This document shows, piece after piece, positions 1 through 8,702 of a stretch of DNA of 64,000 bases. A program made the position numbers and the translations under genes. The stretch comes from Plantactinospora sp040120695 (GTDB taxonomy: Bacteria > Actinomycetota > Actinomycetes > Mycobacteriales > Micromonosporaceae): NCBI RefSeq assembly GCF_040120695.1, contig NZ_JBEEAC010000003.1, forward strand, positions 248,001-312,000. Reading direction: 5' to 3'. The first letter of the stretch is position 1, and each line of letters starts with the position of its first letter. The notes beneath the pieces are model-generated. The model ran no database searches. It had not been told where the DNA came from and was given only the letters and a program-made list of their open reading frames with translations.

Positions 1-126
1 GACCAGATCGCCGAGGCGATCGCCTGGACGGTCAGCCAGCCGGCCGGCGTCGACGTGAACACCGTGACCCTGCGACCGGTCGGCCAGGCCGTCCGAACCG
101 CCCCCGCCTCGCTCGCCGTCAGGTGA
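1..126 (+). CDS. C-terminal end of an SDR-family oxidoreductase (partial)
   Basis: The first 41 codons are open from the window edge to a TGA at 124-126, and the gene starts upstream of the window. The residues include VDVNTVTLRPVGQ, which matches the usual tail of YdfG-type short-chain dehydrogenases (a helix ending in QP, then a strand 'VNTVTLRP'). The Rossmann motif and catalytic YxxxK are outside the window, so substrate and cofactor cannot be judged. The next gene starts 78 bases downstream with its own promoter-like -10, so the two are probably not one operon. Confidence 0.65.
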   Translation, partial: DQIAEAIAWTVSQPAGVDVNTVTLRPVGQAVRTAPASLAVR

Positions 127-203
127 GCCGGCCGGCTCCCGGTCCGGTAGTCGAGGTGAAGAGGCGAACCGTTGTTGTCGGTGCCCCTGGCTAAGCTGAC
201 GCG

Positions 204-1109
204 GTGATCGGCACGACATCCGCTAAGGTGAATCTCTGGCGCCCGCCGGCGCTTGACGACGGGGTCGCCGCCGCCTACCTGCGCCGGCTGGGTCTCGACC
301 CAACCACCGAGCGAGCGGAGCGGCCGTCGGTGGCGCAACTGCACCGGCTGCATGCCGCGCACGTCGAGCGGGTGCCGTACGAGACCGTCTGGATCGCCCT
401 CGGCGAGCGTCGGGAGATCGATCCGGTCGCGGCAGCGGATCACCTGGTGGCCGGGCGTGGCGGCTACTGCTTCCAGCTCAACGGGGCCTTCTCGGCGCTG
501 CTGACCACCCTCGGCTATCCGGTGACCTGGCACCGGGCCGGCGTGCAGGGCCAGCCCGGCGACCCGGCCGGGGACAGCGGCAACCATCTCGCGTTGACCA
601 CGGTCCTCGACGGTCGGGGCTGGTGGCTGGACACCGGACTGGGCGACGGGCCGCTCGACCCGGTGCCGCTGCTGGCCGGGGCCTTCGGCCCGGACGACCG
701 GTTCCGGCTGCGGCCGTCGGACTCGGTGCCGGGCGGCTGGCGGTTCGACCACGAGCCCGGCGGCGCGTTCGTCGGGATGGATTTTTCGGTGACCGCGACC
801 GGGCCGACCGACCTGCTGGACAAGCACATCGAGGTCTCCACCTCGCCGACGTCCGGAATGGTGCGGGTGGTGACGGTGCAGCACCGGACCCAGGCCGGTG
901 TCCGGATCATCCGTGGCCGGATGTTCTCCGAGCGGCCGGTGGCCGGCTCCGCGACGGTCCGGCAGCTTTCCGGGTACGCCGAATGGCGCGCCCTGCTGCG
1001 GGAGGTGTTCCGACTGCCGCTCGACGACGTACCGGAGGAGCGGTTGCGGGCGGTGTGGCAGCGGATCGAGGCGGACCATGCCGCATGGGAACGCGACCGC
1101 CAAGCCTGA
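204..1109 (+). CDS. Arylamine N-acetyltransferase (NAT)
   Basis: Cytosolic enzyme that transfers acetyl from acetyl-CoA to arylamines or hydrazines through a Cys-His-Asp triad. The triad is visible: Cys89 in RGGYCFQLN, His128 in GNHLAL and Asp143 in WWLDTGLGD. The family box normally reads RGGxCxExN; here Glu is replaced by Gln. The 301 aa are slightly longer than the usual 270-290. The GTG at 204 is chosen because a TAAGCT -10 box (192-197) lies 6 nt before it, which predicts a leaderless mRNA. NAT homologues also act in ansamycin ring closure, but no such cluster is seen here. Confidence 0.88.
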   Translation: MIGTTSAKVNLWRPPALDDGVAAAYLRRLGLDPTTERAERPSVAQLHRLHAAHVERVPYETVWIALGERREIDPVAAADHLVAGRGGYCFQLNGAFSALLTTLGYPVTWHRAGVQGQPGDPAGDSGNHLALTTVLDGRGWWLDTGLGDGPLDPVPLLAGAFGPDDRFRLRPSDSVPGGWRFDHEPGGAFVGMDFSVTATGPTDLLDKHIEVSTSPTSGMVRVVTVQHRTQAGVRIIRGRMFSERPVAGSATVRQLSGYAEWRALLREVFRLPLDDVPEERLRAVWQRIEADHAAWERDRQA

Positions 1110-1163
1110 AGTCGCCGTGCTGACCCCACCGCCGGGGGCGTCGCCGGGGCAGGGTTTCACACG

Positions 1164-2384
1164 TCAGCCGATCCGTTCGGCTCCGCCCCCCGGGGTGACG
1201 GTGAAGCTGGACGGGGCACGGAAGCCGCGCCGGGCGTACGACTCGGCCACCGTCGACGCCACCGTCTCGGCGGCAGCCGCGTCGACCAGCGCGAGTACGC
1301 AGCCACCGAACCCGCCCCCGGTCATCCGGGCCCCGTACGCCCCGGCGGTCAGGGCCGTCTCGACCGCGGTGTCCACCTCCGGGACGGTGATCTCGAAGTC
1401 GTCCCGCATCGAGGCGTGTGAGGCGGTCAGCAGTGGCCCGATCTCGGCGAGCCGGCCGGCGTGCAGCAGTTCGACCGTCTCCAGTACCCGCTGGTTCTCG
1501 GTGACGACGTGTCGCACCCGGCGGCGTACCGTCTCGTCGTCGAGCTGGGCCAGCGCGGCGTCGAGCCGGTCGACGGTGACGTCCCGCAGCGCCGGCACGC
1601 CGAGAGCGGCGGCGGCTGACTCGCAGGCGGCGCGGCGGGCCGCGTACTCGCCACCGGCGTGCCGGTGCGGCGCGTTGCTGTCGATGACCAGGATGGCGAG
1701 CCCGGCGGCGTCGAGGTCGAACGGCACCTGCTCGACGGCGAGGGTCCGGCAGTCCAGGAAGAGCGCGTGCCCCGGGCGGCAGCGCAGCGAAGCGGACTGG
1801 TCCATGATGCCGCACGGCACCCCGGCGTAGTCGTTCTCGGCCCGCTGCGCCAGCGCCGGCCGGTCGGCCAGCGGCAGGTCGAGTTCGCCGAGGTCGGCCA
1901 GGGCGGTGAGTACGGCGGACTCCAGCGCCGCCGAGGAGGAGAGTCCGGCCCCGAGCGGTACGTCGGAGGCGATCGCCAGCCGGGCCACCGGTACGTCGTG
2001 TCCGGCCTCGCGCAGCGCCCAGACGACCCCGGCGACGTACGCCCCCCAGCCGGTGACCCGGCCCGGTTCGGCGGCGTCGGCCCGGCCGAACGAGATCCGT
2101 GCACCGGCCTGCTCGGACCAGACCGTCCAGCGTCGCCCCCGCTCGGGGGCGGCGGCGACGACGGTGCGCTGCGGCAGCGCGAACGGCAGCACGAAGCCGT
2201 CGTTGTAGTCGGTGTGCTCGCCGATCAGGTTGACCCGACCGGGTGCGGCCCAGACTCCGGCGGGGCGCTCGCCGCCGTACTCGGTGGAAAAGCCGGCGGT
2301 GGCGCGTTCGGTGACCGGCCCGACCGGCCGGTCCGGGTGACTGGTCGTGGTCTGTCGATGGGTGGTGTCGGGAGTGCCGGTCAC
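1164..2384 (-). CDS. galK: Galactokinase
   Basis: Phosphorylates alpha-D-galactose with ATP in the Leloir pathway. It is a GHMP kinase of 406 aa. The galactokinase signature GRVNLIGEHTDYN lies near residues 49-61, the ATP-binding box LGAGLSSSAALE near 140, and the C-terminal GHMP box MTGGGFGGCVLA near 375. It overlaps the end of galE by 4 bases (2381-2384), indicating translational coupling behind it in a galE-galK operon. The first ~25 residues, rich in Thr/Pro, precede the conserved domain, so a later start is possible. No galT is present in the window. Confidence 0.95.
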   Translation of the reverse strand: MTGTPDTTHRQTTTSHPDRPVGPVTERATAGFSTEYGGERPAGVWAAPGRVNLIGEHTDYNDGFVLPFALPQRTVVAAAPERGRRWTVWSEQAGARISFGRADAAEPGRVTGWGAYVAGVVWALREAGHDVPVARLAIASDVPLGAGLSSSAALESAVLTALADLGELDLPLADRPALAQRAENDYAGVPCGIMDQSASLRCRPGHALFLDCRTLAVEQVPFDLDAAGLAILVIDSNAPHRHAGGEYAARRAACESAAAALGVPALRDVTVDRLDAALAQLDDETVRRRVRHVVTENQRVLETVELLHAGRLAEIGPLLTASHASMRDDFEITVPEVDTAVETALTAGAYGARMTGGGFGGCVLALVDAAAAETVASTVAESYARRGFRAPSSFTVTPGGGAERIG

Positions 2385-3370
2385 GACGCCGCTCCGCCGA
2401 GGATCTGCTCCCGGTAGAACGTCCAGGCGTCGGCGACGATCTCCGGCAGGGCCGGCTTGGCCGGGATCCAGCCGAGGTCGGCCCGGGCCCGCTCGGCGGA
2501 GGCGACCAGCGCGGCCGGGTCGCCGGGGCGGCGCGGAGCGGTCTCCACGGGTACCGGATGCCCGGTCACCTCGCGGACCGCCTCCACCACCTGGCGGTTG
2601 GAGAAGCCGCAGCCGTTGCCGAGGTTGAAGACCTGGTGCGCGCCGGGCTTGGCGGCATCGAGGGCGAGCAGATGTGCCCGGGCCAGGTCCTCGACGTGGA
2701 TGTAGTCCCGGACGCAGGTGCCGTCCTCGGTCGGGTAGTCGTCGCCGAAGAGTTGCAGCTTCTCCCGACGGCCGGCGGCCACCTGGAGGGCGATCGGGAT
2801 CAGGTGGGTTTCCGGCTCGTGCCGCTCGCCGAGCGCCACCCCGTCCCGCAGGTAGGCCCCGGCGACGTTGAAGTAGCGCAGCGACACCGCAGCCAGCCCG
2901 TGCGCGGTGGCCATCGAGGTGAGCGCCAGGTCGACGGCGAGCTTGGTGGCGCCGTACGTGCTGGTCGGCAGCGGGGTGCTGGTCTCCCTGATCGGCGTCT
3001 CGGTCGGGTTGCCGTAGACGGCTGCGGTGGAGGAGAAGACGAACCGGGGTACGCCGGCGATCCGGGCGGCGTCGAGCAGCGCCAGTGAGCCGACCGTGTT
3101 GACCCGCCAGTAGAGCTCCGGCCTGGCCATCGACTCCCCGGCCGCGATCAGCGCGGCGAAGTGCAGCACGCCGTCGAAGCCGGCGTCGGGGGTGAGCACT
3201 CCGGCGACGTCGGCGACGTCCGCCCGGACGAAGGCGGCCTCCGGGGCCAGCGCCTCGGCGTGCCCGGTACGCAGGTCGTCCAGGACCACCACCTGGTGCC
3301 CGGCGTCGAGCAGCAGCCGGGTGACGACGCTGCCGACGTAACCGGCACCCCCGGTGACGAGCAGTTTCAC
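2381..3370 (-). CDS. galE: UDP-glucose 4-epimerase
   Basis: Interconverts UDP-galactose and UDP-glucose using bound NAD. The 329 aa extended SDR has GGAGYVGS at residues 7-14, the catalytic SSTAAVYG and YGATK (YxxxK) segments and the late RRPGDPAALVAS motif typical of GalE. It starts with GTG at 3370, preceded by an AAAGGG ribosome binding site 7 nt upstream. It is the first gene of the galE-galK pair and is transcribed divergently from the CBS-domain gene at 3526. Confidence 0.95.
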   Translation of the reverse strand: MKLLVTGGAGYVGSVVTRLLLDAGHQVVVLDDLRTGHAEALAPEAAFVRADVADVAGVLTPDAGFDGVLHFAALIAAGESMARPELYWRVNTVGSLALLDAARIAGVPRFVFSSTAAVYGNPTETPIRETSTPLPTSTYGATKLAVDLALTSMATAHGLAAVSLRYFNVAGAYLRDGVALGERHEPETHLIPIALQVAAGRREKLQLFGDDYPTEDGTCVRDYIHVEDLARAHLLALDAAKPGAHQVFNLGNGCGFSNRQVVEAVREVTGHPVPVETAPRRPGDPAALVASAERARADLGWIPAKPALPEIVADAWTFYREQILGGAAS

Positions 3371-3525
3371 GGCTGTGCCCTTTCTGCTTCGGTACGACTT
3401 CGACGCCGAGCCCTCAGCATTCCACCATGTTCTGTCAATTCTGCACAGAGTCGAACATGACCGGTGGGATGACGCGGGCCCGAGGTGCCCACACCGGGCA
3501 CCTGAAGGTGTCTACCATCCTTGGC

Positions 3526-4725
3526 ATGCGGGACGGCGGCAGTACCGGGCCCCGGCGGCGATCGTCGGGGCGCCCAAGACGGCAACCGGGCCCACTCGCG
3601 CGGGCCCTGGCCCGGGTCATCGTACGCGCGGCGGACGGCTCGACCCGGCTGGTCACCGCGCTGCTCGGGGCCAGCCCGACGGCGGGACGGGAACAGATCA
3701 GCGAGGCCGAACTCCGGGACCTGGTCGCTGCGAACACCCGACTCGACCCGGTCGAGCGGCGGATCATCGACGAGGTACTCGTGGCCGGCGCCAGCCTGGT
3801 CCGAGAGGTGATGATGCCCCGGACCGAGGTGGTCTTCCTGGCCGCCGGGCTGCCCCTCGGGGAGGCGGCCCAACTCGTCCGGGCCGAGACCCACACCCGG
3901 TATCCGGTGGTCGACGGCACCTCCGACGACGTGGTCGGCTTCGTGCACCTGCGTGACGTGCTGCTCCGCCCGGACGACGACGCCTGCACCACGATCGGGG
4001 ACCTGACCCGGGAGGTGAAGAAGATCCCCGGCAGCAAGCGGGTGCTGGCGGCGCTGACCGAGATGCGCCGCGAGCGGCACCACCTGGCGGTGGTGATCGA
4101 CGAGTACGGCGGCACGGCCGGGATCGTCACCCTGGAGGACCTGATCGAGGAGCTGGTCGGCGAGATCCACGACGAGTACGACAGCGCCCCCGACCCGGTG
4201 CCGACCGGCGGCCCGACCGAGGTGGACGGCCGGCTCAACCTCGCCGACTTCGCCGAACGGGTCGGCTTCGCCCTGCCACCCGGCCCGTACGAGACGGTCG
4301 GCGGGTTCGTGATGGCCGCCCTGGGCCGGTTGCCGGTCTGCGGTGACGAGGTGCCGGTACCCGGCGCGGAGCAGCCCGGCGGGGGCGGCAACGGCGGCGG
4401 TGCGGGCCGTTCGGCGGGCGGGTTCGGCAACGGGGCCGAGCCGGAGGGCGACCCGGACGGGGACGGCTGGCTGCTCCGGGTGCTGGCGGTGGAGGGCCGC
4501 CGGGTGGCCCGGGTCGGCATCTCGGTGGTCCGGGCCCCGGAGCAGCAGCGGGCGGCGGAGCAGCAGGCCGCCGCGGAGCCGCAGCGGGCCCCGGAGCAGC
4601 AGCGGGCGGCGGAGCAGCAGGCCGCCCCGGAGCAGCAGGGAGCCCCGGAGCAGCTGCGGGCCAGCGTGCCGGCCGCGCGCACCGACGGGGAGCCCGACGA
4701 GGCACCGGTGGCCACGCCCGACTGA
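3526..4725 (+). CDS. CBS-pair / CorC-HlyC domain protein lacking the membrane domain
   Basis: The 399 aa protein contains two CBS domains, opened by the EVMMPRTEVVFL segment and closed by GTAGIVTLEDLIEELVGEI, then a CorC/HlyC transporter-associated domain near residues 230-340. Usual relatives (CNNM, HlyC) have an N-terminal membrane DUF21 domain. This one has only ~40 basic residues before the conserved region, like bacterial CorC, a proposed Mg/Co efflux partner. The C-terminal domain is interrupted by a Gly-rich insert and followed by a Glu/Gln/Ala repeat tail. Start ATG 3526 is chosen because TACCAT (3513-3518) lies 7 nt upstream (leaderless); an upstream ATG at 3427 would overlap this promoter. 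Confidence 0.8.
   Translation: MRDGGSTGPRRRSSGRPRRQPGPLARALARVIVRAADGSTRLVTALLGASPTAGREQISEAELRDLVAANTRLDPVERRIIDEVLVAGASLVREVMMPRTEVVFLAAGLPLGEAAQLVRAETHTRYPVVDGTSDDVVGFVHLRDVLLRPDDDACTTIGDLTREVKKIPGSKRVLAALTEMRRERHHLAVVIDEYGGTAGIVTLEDLIEELVGEIHDEYDSAPDPVPTGGPTEVDGRLNLADFAERVGFALPPGPYETVGGFVMAALGRLPVCGDEVPVPGAEQPGGGGNGGGAGRSAGGFGNGAEPEGDPDGDGWLLRVLAVEGRRVARVGISVVRAPEQQRAAEQQAAAEPQRAPEQQRAAEQQAAPEQQGAPEQLRASVPAARTDGEPDEAPVATPD
4532..4660 (+). repeat. In-frame GAGCAGCAG-rich repeat in the CBS protein tail
   Basis: A 41-bp block beginning at 4532 recurs at 4586 (period 54) and continues in degenerate form. It encodes a low-complexity E-Q-Q/A/P/R tail. It lies inside the coding frame and is not a spacer array. 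Confidence 0.8.
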
Positions 4726-4742
4726 CCCGCACCGCTGATCGA

Positions 4743-6008
4743 TCAGATGATCTGGAGCTTGCGCCAGGTGGCGCCGTCGGCGGAGTAGGCCGCCCAGCCG
4801 GAACCGAACAGGTCGTAGGCGACATAGCCGGCGACGGTCCGCTCCAGCCGGGCGAGCGGCGGCAGGCTTCCGCCGGCCCGCTGGAAGGTGACCCCGTCGT
4901 CGGCGCTCAGGTAGAGCTGCCGATCGGTGCCGGTCACCAGCAACCGCCCGTCCAGCAGCGGCACCAGCGCACCGGAGATCCCCGCCGGCACCCCCGACGC
5001 GTCGGAGCGGCTCCGGGTGAAGGTCCGGCCACCGTCGGCGGAGTGGTAGAGGGCGAGCAGGCTCCGGTCGGTGCCGAGCACCGCCGCGTAGGCCTGACTG
5101 CCCAGGCTGGCCACCTCGACGGTACGGGCCGAGGTGCCGGTGTCGGGCAGTTCCACGGTCCGCCAGTGTGCCCCCCGGTCCCGGGTCAGCGCCACCGCGG
5201 CGTGGCCGTTGCGGAAGCCGCCGACCCACCAGGCGCCGTCGGCACCGGCAGCCGGTGCCACCCAGCAGACGTCGAGGTCGGGTGAGGTCGCCGGAGCACC
5301 GGCCCGGGGCCGGTCCGGCCGCCACACCTCCACGTCCAGGCCGCACCGCCCGCCGCCCGGCCCGGCCCGGAGCAGGTCGCCCCGGACCGCCGCGACCCGG
5401 CCGGTACCGTCGCCGGTGTCGACCTCCCGCCAGCTCCGTCCGGCGTCGGCGGAGGCGTACGCCCCACCGGGGTGGCTGACCAGCAGCCGGCCGTCGGGAA
5501 AGGCCGCCAGTTCCAGGCGGTGCTGCCCGGCGCTGCCGGCGGGCAGTTCGGTGTGTTCCCAGCTCGCGCCGCCGTCCGAGGTCCGGGCCAGGCTGGCCGG
5601 GCAGGGCTTGGCGACACCGCATCGGGCCAGCAGGTAGCCGTGGTCGGGGTCGACGAACTCGACGTCGCCGATCGTCCCCGGCACGTGCGCGACGGCGGAC
5701 GCGGTGAGCCCGTTGATCGTGATGCCGGCCCCGGTGTAGACCGGTCCACCCGGCGGCGCGTCGGCCACCGGCGGGGGCGCCGGATCGGTGCCGTCGGCCG
5801 TCCACGGCTGGAGGGCCACGGTCGTCGCCACCACCAGGCTGAGCAGGGCGGCACCCCCGGCCGTGCCGGCCGCGTGCCGGCGCCGCCGGGTCGCCGCGCG
5901 GTCCCGGATCCGGGCCAGCGGCGGCTGCTCGATGTCGTCCAGCAGCGCCGCCCGGCCGCGGGCCAGCCGTACGTCGAGGTCCGGGCCGGGCCTGTCCTGG
6001 TCAAGCAT
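4743..6008 (-). CDS. Membrane-anchored Asp-box (BNR) beta-propeller protein
   Basis: The 421 aa protein has a ~45-residue cytoplasmic N-terminus with DLDVRLARGRAALLDDIEQPP and RIRDRAATRRRR, one transmembrane helix (about residues 47-66) and an extracytoplasmic propeller. At least six Asp-box repeats are visible: TSDGGASW, SADAGRSW, TRDRGAHW, SADGGRTF, SADDGVTF and SADGATW. It overlaps the upstream sigma-factor gene by 8 bases, and the layout (short cytoplasmic segment, one helix, large outer sensor) fits a partner or anti-sigma-like sensor. No classical zinc-binding anti-sigma HxxxCxxC motif is seen. Asp-box folds also occur in sialidases and Ycf48-like assembly factors, but no sialidase catalytic residues could be assigned. 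Confidence 0.75.
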   Translation of the reverse strand: MLDQDRPGPDLDVRLARGRAALLDDIEQPPLARIRDRAATRRRRHAAGTAGGAALLSLVVATTVALQPWTADGTDPAPPPVADAPPGGPVYTGAGITINGLTASAVAHVPGTIGDVEFVDPDHGYLLARCGVAKPCPASLARTSDGGASWEHTELPAGSAGQHRLELAAFPDGRLLVSHPGGAYASADAGRSWREVDTGDGTGRVAAVRGDLLRAGPGGGRCGLDVEVWRPDRPRAGAPATSPDLDVCWVAPAAGADGAWWVGGFRNGHAAVALTRDRGAHWRTVELPDTGTSARTVEVASLGSQAYAAVLGTDRSLLALYHSADGGRTFTRSRSDASGVPAGISGALVPLLDGRLLVTGTDRQLYLSADDGVTFQRAGGSLPPLARLERTVAGYVAYDLFGSGWAAYSADGATWRKLQII

Positions 6009-6693
6009 CTCTCACCCCCCGTCGCACCGCCGGCCGCACCCGGGCCGGTTCTTCCACAGCCCCACCCGAACCAGCGCCGCGTGCCGTCCTGGCGACCATC
6101 GGATCCGGGTCGCCGGCCGGTGGGTCCGGCCGGCCCGGCTGTCCCGGCGCCGAGGTGGCCTCGCCGGCGCCCCGGTAGTCGCCGAGGCGGGCGGCGAGCG
6201 CCGAACGCCCCCGGGACAGCCGCGACTTCACCGTGCCGGTCGGTACCCCGAGCACGGTGCCGACCTCCTCGACCGGCAGGTCGGCGAAGTAGTGCAGCAC
6301 GATCACCTCCCGGTAGCTGACCGGCAGCCCGGCCAGGGCGTCGCGCAGGTCGGTCCGCTCCGGTCCGGGAGCGGCCTCGACCAGCCGCGTCACCGGACGG
6401 TCCCGCAGCAGGATGGTGTCCAGCAGTTGGCGTCGCCGCCAGCGCCGCCGTACGACGTTGACCGCGACCGTACGCAGCCACGCCTCGGGGTTGTCGATGT
6501 CGGCAAGCCCCTGCGGCCGGGCGATCGCCCGGGCGAACGCCTCCTGCACCACGTCCTGCGCCTCAATCAGGTCCGTGGTGAACGCGTAGACCTGCGCGAC
6601 CAGTCGCCGGTAGCAGGCGTGGTACAGCTCACCCATCGCCTCGTCCACCGCGTCCCGTTCGCCGCCCGCGGAGCGTCCGCCGTGCCGTACCAA
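6001..6693 (-). CDS. ECF RNA polymerase sigma factor
   Basis: The 230 aa protein has region 2 (LIEAQDVVQEAFARA then NPEAWLRTVAVNVVRRRWRR) and region 4 (LPVSYREVIVLHYFADLPVEEVG followed by the GTVKSRLSRGR helix), the pattern of SigE-like ECF factors. The longest frame starts with TTG at 6693. An internal ATG at 6636 (MGELYHACY) begins right at the conserved region and may be the true start. It is the promoter-proximal gene of a two-gene unit with the Asp-box membrane protein, which probably regulates it. A Pro/Arg-rich C-terminal tail of ~50 residues follows region 4. Confidence 0.88.
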   Translation of the reverse strand: MVRHGGRSAGGERDAVDEAMGELYHACYRRLVAQVYAFTTDLIEAQDVVQEAFARAIARPQGLADIDNPEAWLRTVAVNVVRRRWRRRQLLDTILLRDRPVTRLVEAAPGPERTDLRDALAGLPVSYREVIVLHYFADLPVEEVGTVLGVPTGTVKSRLSRGRSALAARLGDYRGAGEATSAPGQPGRPDPPAGDPDPMVARTARGAGSGGAVEEPARVRPAVRRGVRDA

Positions 6694-6725
6694 ACGCTGT
6701 CCCTCCCGGCCGGGCGGTGCGCCGC

Positions 6726-6779
6726 ACTCCCGGGGTTGCGGCGGAGCCGCCCAACTCCCGGGGTTGCGGCGGAGCCGCC
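6726..6779. repeat. 28-bp direct duplication with GGCGG-AG-CCGCC hairpin
   Basis: A 26-bp block (6726-6751) is repeated exactly at 6754-6779. Each copy ends in a self-complementary GGCGGAGCCGCC. It lies between the sigma-factor gene and trpS, which are divergent, i.e. where the sigma promoter should be. Confidence 0.8.
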
Positions 6780-6908
6780 GACCGACTCCGGTTTCCGGGT
6801 ACGAGTCTGCACCGTTGCGCAGGGTTCCCCGGTTTCCGTAGGTGAAAGGGTCGGAATGGCACGGGGGCGTGCGGGCGCGTTCCCACGGTTGCTGTCAGAA
6901 TTGCCGGC

Positions 6909-7934
6909 ATGTCCGACGCTCCTGCCCGGCCCCGGGTACTCTCCGGGATCCAGCCGACGGCCGACTCCTTCCACGTGGGCAACTACCTGGGCGCGGTGCG
7001 CAACTGGGTGGCGATGCAGGAGACGCACGACACCTTCTACAGCGTGGTCGACCTGCACGCGATCACCGCCGGGCACGACCCGGTCGCGCTGCGGCACTCC
7101 AGCCGGGTCGCGGCGGCGCAGCTCTTCGCGGTCGGGCTGGACCCGGAGCGGACCACTCTCTTCGTCCAGTCCCAGGTGCCGGAACACGCCCAGCTCGCCT
7201 GGGTGCTGAGCTGCATCACCGGGTTCGGCGAGGCGAGCCGGATGACCCAGTTCAAGGACAAGTCGATCAAGCAGGGCGCCGACCGGTCCAGCGTCGGGCT
7301 CTTCACCTATCCGATTCTGCAGGCCGCCGACATCCTGCTCTACCAGGCCGACGCGGTACCGGTCGGCGAGGACCAGCGGCAGCACCTGGAGCTGACCCGC
7401 GACCTGGCACAGCGGTTCAACACCCGGTTCGGCCAGACGTTCACGGTGCCGGCGCCGTACATCGTCCGGGACACCGCGAAGATCACCGACCTGCAGGATC
7501 CGACGGCCAAGATGTCGAAGTCGTCCTCGTCGCCGGCCGGGATCATCATGCTGCTGGACGACCCGGCGAAGTCGGCCAAGAAGATCAGGTCGGCGGTGAC
7601 GGACACCGGCCGGGACATCCTCTTCGACCCGGAGCGGAAGCCGGGGGTCTCCAACCTGCTGGTCATCTACTCCGCGCTGACCGGGCGGAGCATCGACGAC
7701 CTGGTCGAGGCGTACGCGGGCAAGGGCTACGGGGACCTGAAGAAGGACCTGGCCGAGGTGGTGGCGGAGTTCGTCCGGCCGATCCAGCAGCGCACCCAGG
7801 GCTACCTCGACGATCCGGCGCAGCTCGACAAGCTGCTGGCGATCGGCGCCGAGAAGGCCCGCGCGGTCGCCTCGGTCACGCTGCGCACGGCGTACGACCG
7901 GGTGGGGTTCCTGCCCGGCACCCGGAACGGCTGA
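6909..7934 (+). CDS. trpS: Tryptophanyl-tRNA synthetase
   Basis: Class I aminoacyl-tRNA synthetase of 341 aa that charges tRNA-Trp. The N-terminal box RVLSGIQPTADSFHVGNYLG carries the HIGH-equivalent HVGN, and KMSKS is present exactly (LQDPTAKMSKS). Length and the VGEDQRQHLELTRDLAQRFN segment match bacterial TrpS. ATG 6909 is preceded by a weak -10-like CAGAAT 7 nt upstream and no Shine-Dalgarno, so it may be leaderless. It stands alone between the divergent sigma operon and the 2H-phosphoesterase gene. Confidence 0.97.
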   Translation: MSDAPARPRVLSGIQPTADSFHVGNYLGAVRNWVAMQETHDTFYSVVDLHAITAGHDPVALRHSSRVAAAQLFAVGLDPERTTLFVQSQVPEHAQLAWVLSCITGFGEASRMTQFKDKSIKQGADRSSVGLFTYPILQAADILLYQADAVPVGEDQRQHLELTRDLAQRFNTRFGQTFTVPAPYIVRDTAKITDLQDPTAKMSKSSSSPAGIIMLLDDPAKSAKKIRSAVTDTGRDILFDPERKPGVSNLLVIYSALTGRSIDDLVEAYAGKGYGDLKKDLAEVVAEFVRPIQQRTQGYLDDPAQLDKLLAIGAEKARAVASVTLRTAYDRVGFLPGTRNG

Positions 7935-8072
7935 GCCCGCCGGACGTCCCGGACGAGGGCTCGGACCCCGGCCGTCGGGAATGGTCGCCGGGCGGCGCGC
8001 TGCCGGTCGGCGGGTGAGTGAGTGGAGCGGAGGGTGGTTGTCACGGACGGATCACAGGATCCGGGGACTCCG

Positions 8073-8588
8073 ATGACCCGGGTCGGGGTCGCCGTCGACG
8101 TCCCCGAGCCGTGGTGCGAGTTCCTCACCCGGCGGCGGGCGGAGGCCGGTGACCCGCAGGCCGAGTACGTGCCGGCGCATCTGACGCTGCTCGGGCCGAC
8201 CGACGTACCCCTGGCGAGCCTGCCGGCGGTGGAGCGGCACCTCGCCGAAGTGGCCGCGGCGCACCGGCCGTACCTGCTGCACCTGCGGGGTACCGGCACC
8301 TTCCGGCCGATCACCCAGGTGGTCTTCGTGGTGGTGGCGGCCGGGATCAGCGAGTGCGAGCTGCTCGCGGCGGCGATCGGCCGGGCGCCGGAGCTGCGCC
8401 GGGAGAGTCGTTTTCCGTACCATCCGCACGTCACGGTCGCCCAGGACGTCGCACCGGAGGCGCTGGACCAGGTGTACGAGGACCTGGCCGACTTCTCCGC
8501 GCTCTTCAAGGTCGAGAAGTTCACCCTCTTCTCGCACAGCGGCGAGGCCCGCTGGCAGCCCCGCCGGGAGTTCCGGCTCGGCGGCTGA
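8073..8588 (+). CDS. 2'-5' RNA ligase / 2H phosphoesterase family protein
   Basis: The 171 aa protein has the two H-x-T/S-x motifs that define the LigT/2H superfamily: HLTL (near residue 35) and HVTV (near residue 125), spaced ~90 residues apart. Members cleave or join 2'-5' phosphodiesters or cyclic phosphates; the natural substrate is unknown. ATG 8073 (MTRVGVAVDVPEPW) is chosen because homology begins there; an in-frame GTG at 8022 would add 17 residues. Confidence 0.82.
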   Translation: MTRVGVAVDVPEPWCEFLTRRRAEAGDPQAEYVPAHLTLLGPTDVPLASLPAVERHLAEVAAAHRPYLLHLRGTGTFRPITQVVFVVVAAGISECELLAAAIGRAPELRRESRFPYHPHVTVAQDVAPEALDQVYEDLADFSALFKVEKFTLFSHSGEARWQPRREFRLGG

Positions 8589-8702
8589 CCTCGCCCGCCT
8601 CCACGCCGAGCGCTGAAACTCCCTGTTCGCCGCTAATTCAGAACGATGTCGACACCTTCCTGTGAAACCGGCAGGACGGCTTACCCGGCATCGGCGGGTG
8701 GG

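Noticed and set aside
3367..5805. An 812-codon open frame on the minus strand across the CBS and propeller genes
   Set aside because: It is the antisense or alternative-frame shadow of two well-supported genes; its composition is Arg/Pro/Gly-rich with no domain.
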